Program-made: the position numbers and the translations under genes
In this document: positions 1 to 5,087 of the stretch, one piece after another
How positions within the stretch are numbered: position 1 is the stretch's first letter
Layout of the letters: every line of letters begins with the position of its first letter
Notes under the pieces: model-generated
Told to the model about the DNA's origin: nothing
The model's input: only the letters and a program-made list of their open reading frames with translations
The model's database searches: none
Origin: Armatimonadota bacterium
GTDB taxonomy: Bacteria; Armatimonadota; SYMT01
Direction: 5' to 3'
Length of the DNA: 5,087 nucleotides
Assembly: GCA_020696885.1 (NCBI GenBank)
Contig: JAJFMS010000380.1
Location: forward strand, 1 to 5,087

Positions 1-117
1 TTGTTCTCCCGGGTCCTGCCGGTCATCTCGATCGCGGAGATGCGCGAGCTCATTCTTCATCGCAGCCACACGGCTGGCGTCGCGGAGCACCAGCTCCACG
101 GCGAGGCCGGGAGGTAA
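1..117 (+). CDS. actC: Alternative complex III subunit ActC (NrfD-like), C-terminal end only
   Basis: The window opens inside this gene. Frame 1 is open from base 1 and ends at TAA 115-117, leaving 38 residues. They begin with a hydrophobic stretch (LFSRVLPVISI) followed by AEMREL and a short hydrophilic His-rich tail. The pattern of a last helix followed by P-(V/M)-I-S-I-x-E-M-R is what I recall at the C-terminus of ActC, the NrfD/PsrC-like multi-helix subunit of alternative complex III that contributes the quinol-binding site. The position immediately before actD fits the canonical actABCDEF order. The stop is followed 6 bases later by the actD start, and the actD ribosome binding site lies within the last codons of this gene. 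The identity rests on a short tail plus strong gene context. Confidence 0.8.
   Translation: MFSRVLPVISIAEMRELILHRSHTAGVAEHQLHGEAGR
110..115 (+). promoter_or_regulatory. Ribosome binding site for actD
   Basis: GGAGGT, a near-perfect Shine-Dalgarno core, sits 8 bases before the GTG at 124 and overlaps the end of actC. It decides the actD start in favour of GTG 124 and suggests that actD is translated efficiently at its 5' end despite the lesion further downstream. Confidence 0.75.
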
Positions 118-339
118 CCGAGCGTGGCACATTCTGCAACACCCGTGCACACCACCCCCGTCCCCGTGGACGACCAGACCTTTCTGTATGGGCTCATCGC
201 CGAGTTCGATGACGCGCACGTCATCCTGGAAGCAGCGGAGCAGGTTCACGAGGAGGGCTACCGCAAGGTGGACGCCTACAGCCCGCTGCCGGTAGAGGGT
301 CTGCCGGAGGCGCTGGGGTTCACGGACAACTACGTGCCG

Positions 340-352
340 TCCATGCCTGGTG
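340..352 (+). other. Frameshift and deletion junction within actD
   Basis: Recognisable ActD sequence in frame 1 ends at DNYVP (bases 325-339) and recognisable ActD sequence in frame 2 begins at VYEYP (350-364). The missing hydrophobic helix should lie between them, so the junction falls in this short interval. GTG 350 and ATG 365 could in principle restart translation of the C-terminal half, but no convincing Shine-Dalgarno sequence lies at proper distance: the nearest GGAGG-like run is at about 305-310, roughly 40 bases upstream. No homopolymer or slippery heptamer is visible here. Confidence 0.75.
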
Positions 353-644
353 TACGAATACCCGATGAACATCGGCGGCCGCCCGATCTTCCCGTGGCCG
401 ATGTACATTCCGATCACGTTCGAGCTCACGGTGCTCCTGGCCGCACTGACCGGGATCTTCGGGATGTTCGCGATCAACGGGCTCCCGCAGCCGTACCACC
501 CGGTGTTCGATGCTCCGAATTTCGACCGCGCTACCAGCGACCGGTTCTTCCTCTGCGTGGAAGAGAAGGACCCGAAGTTCGACCTGGAAAAGACGCGGGC
601 TTTCCTGGAGGGGCTGGGCGCCCTCCGGGTGACTGCGATCGAGC

Positions 645-650
645 TGAGGA
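645..650 (+). promoter_or_regulatory. Ribosome binding site for actE
   Basis: TGAGGA lies inside the last codons of actD, just before three in-frame ATGs at 652, 655 and 661. Distance favours 655 (4 bases) or 661 (10 bases) over 652 (1 base). All three give the same mature lipoprotein after signal cleavage. Confidence 0.5.
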
Positions 651-651
651 A

Positions 652-1521
652 ATGATGTCCATGCTTCGCGACACAACAAGCGCGGGCGCGAGAGCACGGC
701 GCCGGAAGGTGACCCGGTTGGTGGGGCTATCCGGCCTGCTGCTGGCTACCGCCCTCCCGCTGGCCGGCTGTACCCGCAAGGGCGAGTTCCAGGCGATCAG
801 CATGTGGAACGAGTCTCGCCTGAAGCCGTACGAGCCGGGTCAAGGGATCGGGCAGGTGGGCGCCGCGCGGCAGATCCCCGCGGGCACTGTGGCGCAGGGT
901 GAGCTCTCCGTCGATACCGGCCGGGGGCCGGACGGCAAGCTCACGACGACGATTCCGTTCCCGGTCACGAAGGCGGTGCTGGAGCGGGGGCAGGAGCGGT
1001 ACCACATCTACTGCGCACCCTGCCACAGTATGGCCGGCGATGGCGAGGGGCTGGTGGTGAAGCGCGGCTTCCCGCACCCGCCGGATTACGCGCTCAAGCG
1101 GCTCCGCGAGGCGCCGGCCGGCCACTTCTACGAGGTGATCACCAACGGCTATGGCGTGATGTATCCCTATGCGGACCGCGTACCGCCGTCCGACCGCTGG
1201 GCCATCACCGCCTACATCCGCGTGCTGCAGGCGGCACGCAAGGACGTGCCTGCGCAGGACCAGTGGCTCACCGAGCGGGTCCGCGCGCGGGAGCTCGGAA
1301 TTCCGCGCCGCGGCGGCACGATGAAGCCGGCCCCGGCAGAGCATGGCGAGGGACATACCCCCGCCGCCGGCACTGGCGTGGAGCCTTCCGCCGTCGCTCC
1401 ACCGGCCGGCGGTGGACATGAGGCCCCGGTCGCACCGGCGCCTACCGGCGAGGGAACGGGCGCCGAACATCCGGCCGGCGGGGGGACCCCGGCTGCAGGA
1501 GAGAACCCGGGTCATGGATAG
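652..1521 (+). CDS. actE: Alternative complex III subunit ActE, monoheme cytochrome c lipoprotein
   Basis: This is the periplasmic monoheme cytochrome c subunit of alternative complex III, which carries electrons derived from quinol toward the oxidase. From ATG 652 the protein is 289 residues. An Arg-rich n-region (RARRRK) and hydrophobic core lead to the lipobox LAGC with Cys40, so it is predicted to be a lipid-anchored lipoprotein. The conserved MWNESRLKPYEP segment (51-62) resembles other ActE proteins. The heme c site is C121-A-P-C124-H125, followed by the MAGDGEG loop. The likely distal ligand is Met170 in NGYGVMYPYADRVPPSDRW, a strongly ActE-like block. Residues from about 224 onward form a Pro/Ala/Gly/His-rich tail with repeated PAGGG. 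The start at 652 overlaps the actD stop as ATGA; 655 or 661 are equally possible. Because of the actD lesion, the same frame is open back to 124, but the signal peptide and lipobox show that the true protein starts here. Confidence 0.9.
   Translation: MMSMLRDTTSAGARARRRKVTRLVGLSGLLLATALPLAGCTRKGEFQAISMWNESRLKPYEPGQGIGQVGAARQIPAGTVAQGELSVDTGRGPDGKLTTTIPFPVTKAVLERGQERYHIYCAPCHSMAGDGEGLVVKRGFPHPPDYALKRLREAPAGHFYEVITNGYGVMYPYADRVPPSDRWAITAYIRVLQAARKDVPAQDQWLTERVRARELGIPRRGGTMKPAPAEHGEGHTPAAGTGVEPSAVAPPAGGGHEAPVAPAPTGEGTGAEHPAGGGTPAAGENPGHG
1321..1518 (+). other. Low-complexity Pro/Ala/Gly/His-rich C-terminal tail of ActE
   Basis: After the cytochrome c fold, about 66 residues are made almost entirely of Gly, Ala, Pro, Glu, His and Thr. 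They include two copies of PAGGG, each followed by a short H/T-containing stretch. The segment has no predicted fold and no hydrophobic helix, and looks like a flexible extracytoplasmic tail. Its coding reality is supported by the open frame to TAG 1519-1521 and the normal overlap with actF. Confidence 0.7.
1497..1503 (+). promoter_or_regulatory. Ribosome binding site for actF
   Basis: AGGAGAG within the last actE codons precedes the ATG at 1514 by about 10 bases. It supports that start over the longer in-frame opening that extends upstream to 1343. Confidence 0.6.
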
Positions 1522-2770
1522 TTCTGACCTCCAAATTAAGATGCTGGACCTGGTGGGTCCGCAACTCAACCGCCTGCGCGGCACCGCCATCGTGATGGCA
1601 GTGATCGGGCTGGTGCTCACCATCGTCGGCGGCGTGATGGATCCCGCGAAGGCGTTCCAGTCGTACCTGGTGGGCTGGCTGTTCTGGGGCGGCGTCTCCA
1701 TCGGCTCGCTCGCGCTCCTGATGCTGCACCACACCGTGGGCGGTGGCTGGGGGTGGGTGCTGCGGCGCTTCCTCGAGGCCGGAACGAAGCTCCTGCCGGT
1801 GATGCTGGTGCTGCTGCTGCCGGTGATCCTCCCGGTGCTGATGCCCAGCGCTCTGCCGTCCAACATGTCCACTCTGTGGTGGGGAGAAGGCGGCTGGGCC
1901 CATGCTTCCGCCGCCACGGACCACATCCTGCAGCAGAAGGCGATGTGGCTGAACCCGATCGGGTTCGTGGTGCGCTCGCTGATCTACTTCGGCGTCTGGA
2001 TCGCGTTCGCGACGGTGCTCCGCAACAAAGCGGCGATCCTGGACCAGCGGCGCGACGCCCGTACCAACGAGGCCCTGAACAAGATCGGCGCGGGCGGCCT
2101 GGTGGTGATGGTGGTTACGATCACCTTCGCCGTGGTCGACTGGATCATGACGCTCACGCCGCACTGGCTGTCGTCCATCATCGGCCTGCTCTACTGCGCG
2201 TGCTTCGCGCTAGGCGCCACCGCCCTGATGCTGGCGCTGATCGGGCACCTCGGCAAGGGCACCCAATTGATCGAGGAAGAAGTACCCAACAAGTTCTTCC
2301 GCGATCTGGGCAACCTGATGCTGGCGATGGTGATGCTGTGGGCGTACATGTCGTTCTCCCAGTACCTGATCATCTACTCGGCGAACATCGCCGAAGAGGC
2401 GCCCTGGTACCTGCACCGCGCTCGCAACGGCTGGGGGATCATCTCTCTGGGCCTGATCGCAGTCCACTTCGCACTGCCGTTCACCATCCTGCTCATCGGC
2501 AGCAGGATCAAGAAGAGCCCCCGGGCACTCGGTAAGGTTGCTCTCTGGATCGTGCTGATGCGGTTCCTGGACCTCTACTGGTGGGTAGTGCCCACCTTCC
2601 GCGATAGCCTGCTGGGTGGGCTGAACCCCGCGGACTTCGGCGCTCCGCTGCTGCTCGGTGGGATCTGGCTCACGGTATGGTCCCGCTCCGTCGAGAACCG
2701 GCCGCTGGTCTCGATTCATGACCCGCGTGTCGAGGCAAATCTGCACGAGGTAGTGTCCCACCATGGCTAA
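1514..2770 (+). CDS. actF: Alternative complex III subunit ActF, NrfD/PsrC-like integral membrane protein
   Basis: ActF is one of the two multi-helix NrfD-like membrane subunits of alternative complex III (the paralogue of ActC) and forms part of the core that couples quinol oxidation to charge movement. The protein is 418 residues from ATG 1514, close to the usual size of about 400. I see about ten hydrophobic segments, near residues 22-42, 50-73, 92-112, 148-170, 192-213, 217-245, 264-289, 305-330, 340-360 and 375-392. Recognisable ActF-type blocks are VGWLFWGGVSIGSLALLMLHH (52-72), VDWIMTLTPHW (208-218), LWAYMSFSQYLIIY (275-288) and FLDLYWWVVP (351-360). The start overlaps the actE stop by 8 bases (ATGGATAG), and the stop overlaps the next gene by 8 bases, indicating translational coupling. 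An upstream extension in this frame to 1343 lies over actE coding sequence and is Pro/Arg-rich shadow sequence, so it is not used. Nothing in the sequence looks damaged. Confidence 0.93.
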   Translation: MDSSDLQIKMLDLVGPQLNRLRGTAIVMAVIGLVLTIVGGVMDPAKAFQSYLVGWLFWGGVSIGSLALLMLHHTVGGGWGWVLRRFLEAGTKLLPVMLVLLLPVILPVLMPSALPSNMSTLWWGEGGWAHASAATDHILQQKAMWLNPIGFVVRSLIYFGVWIAFATVLRNKAAILDQRRDARTNEALNKIGAGGLVVMVVTITFAVVDWIMTLTPHWLSSIIGLLYCACFALGATALMLALIGHLGKGTQLIEEEVPNKFFRDLGNLMLAMVMLWAYMSFSQYLIIYSANIAEEAPWYLHRARNGWGIISLGLIAVHFALPFTILLIGSRIKKSPRALGKVALWIVLMRFLDLYWWVVPTFRDSLLGGLNPADFGAPLLLGGIWLTVWSRSVENRPLVSIHDPRVEANLHEVVSHHG

Positions 2771-3368
2771 GCACGCTCACAACGAGCTCATCCGCGAGGA
2801 TGATGATCACGAGGCCGCACCTGACCGGACTACCCCCCAGGGCACGCAGCTCCACGGCGTCGAGAACGGGCATGAAGAGCGGGACGTCAACTTCCCGCCG
2901 CTGCTGCGATACATCGCCGGGCTGGTGATCACCATCGTCGTATCGATTCTGGTGACCTTCGGGGTCTACCGGCTGATGTTGTACACGGAGAAGCAGGGCG
3001 AAAAAACGCTGCCTCCGGCCTACACAATGAAGGAGGCGCCGCCCCTGCCGCGGCTGCTCCCGAACCCTATCGATACGCCGGGGATGCCCGACTCGCCCGA
3101 GTGGCGGATGCGGCGCCATGCCTTGCTGGTGGGACCGGGTGATTACGGCCAGGAAGAACTGGCTAACCAGCGGAAACAGCTCGCGGCCCTCGGCCTGTTC
3201 GACAACGAGACTGGGCTGGCGGTGGTGCCGGACGCAGCGGTGAGCTCCCTCCCGGGCGCCACCCCGGGTCCCGCTGCCGCTGACAATGCGCCACCGGAAC
3301 CGGGGGTCCGCGAGATGATGCCGGCGGACGGCAGCGGCGGGCTGACCATGGAGAATCGACTTAGATGA
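2763..3368 (+). CDS. Single-helix membrane protein of the ACIII/caa3 cluster, function unknown
   Basis: This 201-residue protein has no function I can assign. It begins with a highly charged, His/Asp/Glu-rich N-terminus (H4, H6, DDDHE) ending in GHEERDV (36-42). One strong membrane helix follows at about 50-74. After it come a hydrophilic region with PPLPRLLPNP (93-102), an amphipathic stretch, and LGLFDNETGLAVVPDAAVSSL (about 143-163). A Pro/Ala/Gly-rich tail completes it. As I recall, unnamed proteins at this position in other act-cox clusters share the layout GHE-x-RDV, helix, PP-x-P-(R)-L-Q, and a C-terminal (Y)GW(V)D-x-x-x-G-(V)V-x-(I)P motif, and the LFDNETGLAVVP block looks like a diverged version. 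A role as an accessory subunit or assembly factor linking ACIII and oxidase is inference. It starts inside the actF stop (8-base overlap) with GAGGTA 11 bases upstream, and ends in an ATGA overlap with the SCO gene. Confidence 0.85.
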   Translation: MAKHAHNELIREDDDHEAAPDRTTPQGTQLHGVENGHEERDVNFPPLLRYIAGLVITIVVSILVTFGVYRLMLYTEKQGEKTLPPAYTMKEAPPLPRLLPNPIDTPGMPDSPEWRMRRHALLVGPGDYGQEELANQRKQLAALGLFDNETGLAVVPDAAVSSLPGATPGPAAADNAPPEPGVREMMPADGSGGLTMENRLR

Positions 3369-4312
3369 CACGCACCGGCGAGAAGGGTAGGGTTCTGCCC
3401 GGCGCCGCACGCGACGTCCGGAAGGGTGGCATTTGCCTCCCCCTGTTCCGTCGTGCCTGGCTAGCAGGCCTGGCAGCCACGGCACTCCTTGCTGCCGGCG
3501 CGGTGCAGGCGCAGACGCCGTTAGGCGCCAACGACGCGCAGGCCGCGCAGGCCCAGGGCGCCGCCATGAAGGGCGTGCGCCTGGATCAAAAGCTGGGAGA
3601 GCACGTGCCGTTGGACGTGCCGTTCCGCGACGAGAACGGGAAGCCGGTGCGGTTCGGGGACTACCTGGGCGACAAGCCGGTGGCACTGGTGATGATCCAG
3701 TACCGCTGCACGATGCTGTGCACCGAGGAGATGAACGTACTCCTGGCCAGTCTGAAAGAGCTGAAGTTCACGCCCGGGAAAGAGTTCAACCTGGTCATCG
3801 CCAGCATCGACCCGCGCGAAGACGCGGAGATGGCCGCCGGTAAAAAGATCTCCTACATGGCGGAGTACGGCCGGCCGGAAGCGGAGAAGGGCTGGCACTG
3901 GCTCACCGGCAGCAAGGAGTCGATCGATCGCCTTGCGGACTCGATCGGCTACCACTACGTTTACGACGCGAAGACGGACCAGTATGCGCACCCGGACGGC
4001 GTGGTTGTGATCACCCCCGCGGGAAAGATCGCGCGCTACTTCTTCCGGCTGGAGTACCCGGCGCGAGACCTGCGGCTGGGCCTGATCGAGGCGTCGAAGA
4101 ACCGGATCGGCACGCCGCTCGACGCAATCGCGCTGCTGTGCTACCACTACAACCCGATTACGGGGCGCTATGCGCTCGCAGTTTTGAGTCTGGTGCGGAT
4201 AGCCAGCATCGCGATGATCTTCGGTCTGTTCGCCGGCTTCATGGTCCTGCGGCGGAAAGACCGGGAAACCAACCGACGAGTTGGCAACGCGGCGCTGGAG
4301 AGCGAAGGGTAA
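3365..4312 (+). CDS. SCO1/SenC-family copper chaperone for cytochrome oxidase, C-terminally membrane-anchored
   Basis: SCO proteins are thioredoxin-fold copper chaperones or thiol reductases that help metallate the CuA site of cytochrome c oxidase subunit II. The 315-residue product has an Arg-containing signal sequence (about 28-50, AVQAQ at the likely cleavage site). It has the copper-binding pair C115-T-M-L-C119 in the segment MIQYRCTMLCTEEMN, the usual SCO fold continuation IASIDPRED, and the third copper ligand His209 in YAHPDGVVVITPAGKIARYF. All three ligands are present. After the domain comes LLCYHYNPITGRY (257-269), a motif I associate with SCO proteins of act/caa3 clusters, and then a membrane helix (about 271-294) with a basic cytoplasmic end (RRKDR). 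The signal peptide is preceded by about 27 unusual residues; no nearer start codon exists in frame, so ATG 3365 is kept. It overlaps the upstream stop as ATGA and lies 15 bases before coxB, whose product is its expected client. Confidence 0.93.
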   Translation: MTRTGEKGRVLPGAARDVRKGGICLPLFRRAWLAGLAATALLAAGAVQAQTPLGANDAQAAQAQGAAMKGVRLDQKLGEHVPLDVPFRDENGKPVRFGDYLGDKPVALVMIQYRCTMLCTEEMNVLLASLKELKFTPGKEFNLVIASIDPREDAEMAAGKKISYMAEYGRPEAEKGWHWLTGSKESIDRLADSIGYHYVYDAKTDQYAHPDGVVVITPAGKIARYFFRLEYPARDLRLGLIEASKNRIGTPLDAIALLCYHYNPITGRYALAVLSLVRIASIAMIFGLFAGFMVLRRKDRETNRRVGNAALESEG

Positions 4313-4313
4313 G

Positions 4314-4318
4314 AGGAG
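4314..4318 (+). promoter_or_regulatory. Ribosome binding site for coxB
   Basis: AGGAG in the purine-rich run just after the SCO stop is 9 bases before GTG 4328. It supports GTG 4328 as the start instead of the internal ATG at 4373, which has no comparable site. Confidence 0.7.
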
Positions 4319-4327
4319 AGAAACCGA

Positions 4328-5087
4328 GTGGAACCCAGTACCTATCCGCTAAACGGGGTGCAGGCCTCGAGCATGGCGGGCGACATCGATGCGGTCGCGC
4401 TCTTCGTTACCCTCGTAGCGGCGTTCTTTTCGATCGGCATCCTCATTGCCGTCGTCGTGCTTGCCGTCCGGTACCGGCGCGGCGCGCGGGTGGATCGAGC
4501 CAATCCGCCGGTGCACAACGTGCCGATGGAGATCGCCTGGACCGTGCTGCCGCTCATCATCGCCATGGCCATCTTCGGCTGGGCGGCGATGTTGTTCTTC
4601 CGGCACACCCAGGTGCCCCCGGGCGCGATGGAGATCTACGTCGTCGGCAAGCAGTGGATGTGGAAGCTCCAGCACCCGGAAGGCCGGTGGGAGATGAACG
4701 AGCTGCACGTGCCGGTGGGCAAGCCGGTGGTGCTAACGATGACCTCCGAGGACGTGATCCACAGCTTCTATGTGCCGGCCTTCCGGCTGAAGCAGGACGT
4801 GATCCCGGGTCAGTTCACGCAGCTCTGGTTCACCCCTACGAAGCCGGGGGTCTACCACCTGTTCTGCGCCGAGTTCTGTGGGACTTACCACAGCACCATG
4901 GTCGGAACGGTCACAGTGCTGGCGCCGGAGAAGTACCAGGAGTGGCTCGCCAAGGGCAATGTTCAGCAGACGCTGGCCCAGCGTGGCGGCGAGCTGTTCC
5001 GGCAGTACGGCTGCAGCGGCTGTCACGCCGGGAATTCCAGCGTGAAGGCGCCGCCGCTGGAGGGGATCTACGGCGAGACCGTGCCGA
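4328..5087 (+). CDS. coxB: Cytochrome c oxidase subunit II with fused cytochrome c domain (caa3 type), 3' truncated by window
   Basis: Subunit II of a heme-copper oxidase accepts electrons from cytochrome c at its binuclear CuA centre and passes them to subunit I. The visible 253 residues show the two N-terminal membrane helices (about 22-47 and 67-91) typical of CoxB, joined by a loop containing NPPVHNVPMEIAWTVLP. The cupredoxin domain begins at about 101 with IYVVGKQWMWKLQHPEG, where the WMW cluster is the aromatic electron entry region. The CuA ligands are complete: H145 in EDVIHSFYVPAFRLKQD, then C180-A-E182-F-C184, H188 and M191 in FCAEFCGTYHSTM. A cytochrome c domain follows with heme site C229-S-G-C232-H233, making this a caa3-type subunit. 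The window ends before the Met ligand and the stop codon. No lipobox is seen at the N-terminus. The SCO copper chaperone directly upstream fits CuA assembly; coxA and coxC are expected next. Confidence 0.95.
   Translation, partial: MEPSTYPLNGVQASSMAGDIDAVALFVTLVAAFFSIGILIAVVVLAVRYRRGARVDRANPPVHNVPMEIAWTVLPLIIAMAIFGWAAMLFFRHTQVPPGAMEIYVVGKQWMWKLQHPEGRWEMNELHVPVGKPVVLTMTSEDVIHSFYVPAFRLKQDVIPGQFTQLWFTPTKPGVYHLFCAEFCGTYHSTMVGTVTVLAPEKYQEWLAKGNVQQTLAQRGGELFRQYGCSGCHAGNSSVKAPPLEGIYGETVP

Larger units (their letters stand above)
124..655 (+). pseudogene. actD: Alternative complex III subunit ActD (DUF3341), frameshifted with internal deletion
   Basis: ActD is a small membrane subunit of alternative complex III. 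Its soluble N-terminal domain is followed by two membrane helices and a short C-terminal domain. The N-terminal part reads in frame 1 from GTG 124: LYGLIAEFDD, then GYRKVDAYSP and the VEGLPEALGF motif, to about residue 72 (DNYVP, base 339). The family then normally has a Gly-rich hydrophobic helix before YP(M/I)N(I/V)GGRP. Here that helix is absent and the sequence resumes in frame 2 at about base 350 with VYEYPMNIGGRP. It continues through the second helix (FELTVLLAALTGIFGMFAI) and the NGLPQPYHPVF and RFFLCVEEKDPKFDLE motifs to TGA 653-655. The frame change requires a net loss of 3k+2 bases; from the missing helix I estimate roughly 20-28 residues. Frame 1 has no stop after the junction and runs on into actE. 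This is either a true disruption or a sequence error. The family call is firm. Confidence 0.85.

Noticed and set aside
340..352. Programmed ribosomal frameshift in actD
   Set aside because: There is no slippery heptamer or evident downstream structure, and a frameshift would not account for the missing hydrophobic helix.
350..655. Independent small membrane protein gene starting at GTG 350
   Set aside because: Its sequence is the C-terminal half of ActD, and no ribosome binding site is placed to start it, so it is a fragment and not a separate gene.
1343..1513. N-terminal extension of ActF upstream of ATG 1514
   Set aside because: It overlaps the actE tail in another frame, the translation is Pro/Arg-rich nonsense, and the Shine-Dalgarno sequence at 1497-1503 points to ATG 1514.
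727..1926. Long minus-strand open frame of 399 codons across actE and actF
   Set aside because: It lies opposite two well-recognised genes, is Arg/Pro/Ser-rich as expected for the reverse of high-GC coding DNA, and has no recognisable domain.
1753..2535. Plus-strand open frame of 260 codons inside actF
   Set aside because: It is a shadow frame of actF, full of Arg/Gly/Asp/Pro and lacking hydrophobic helices or motifs.
2670..3686. Minus-strand open frame of 338 codons spanning actF end to the SCO gene
   Set aside because: It is opposite three overlapping plus-strand genes and its translation is low-complexity Arg/Pro-rich with no motif.
4310..4330. Possible terminator or promoter between the SCO gene and coxB
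   Set aside because: The 15-base gap holds only a purine-rich ribosome binding site, with no inverted repeat or T-run.

Overview
The window is a contiguous plus-strand block of an aerobic respiratory operon. It covers the 3' end of an alternative complex III (ACIII, act) gene cluster, a small membrane protein, an SCO-type copper chaperone, and the start of a caa3-type cytochrome c oxidase cluster. The order is actC (3' end only), actD (broken), actE, actF, an unnamed 201-residue membrane protein, an SCO1/SenC gene, and coxB with a fused cytochrome c domain (cut by the window end). The DNA is GC-rich with strong G/C third positions. ACIII followed directly by SCO and caa3 oxidase genes is known from Rhodothermus and occurs in several Gram-negative phyla, including Gemmatimonadota and Acidobacteriota. 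The protein sequences fit that kind of organism, but I cannot fix the phylum from this window.

Layout: 1-117 is the tail of actC. 124-655 is actD, whose two halves lie in different frames with the first membrane helix missing between them (junction about 340-352). 652-1521 is actE, a monoheme lipoprotein cytochrome c with a low-complexity tail. 1514-2770 is actF, an NrfD-like integral membrane subunit. 2763-3368 is the unnamed membrane protein. 3365-4312 is the SCO protein. 4328 to the end is coxB. Adjacent genes overlap by 4 or 8 bases or are separated by 6 or 15 bases, so this is one transcription unit that begins before the window and continues past it. I see no internal promoter, terminator, RNA gene, mobile element or CRISPR, and no gene-free stretch longer than 15 bases.

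Working model, from family knowledge: ACIII oxidises menaquinol or ubiquinol and passes electrons through its hemes (including ActE) to the cytochrome c domain on CoxB. From there they go to CuA and the oxidase core. The SCO protein helps load the CuA site.

The most notable observation is the actD lesion. It joins the ActD N-terminus in one open frame to the whole of ActE, giving a 465-codon artefactual or aberrant reading frame from 124 to 1521. This could be a real mutation or a sequencing/assembly error. I found no convincing undescribed system beyond this; the rest is a conventional, tightly packed respiratory operon with one poorly characterised small subunit.
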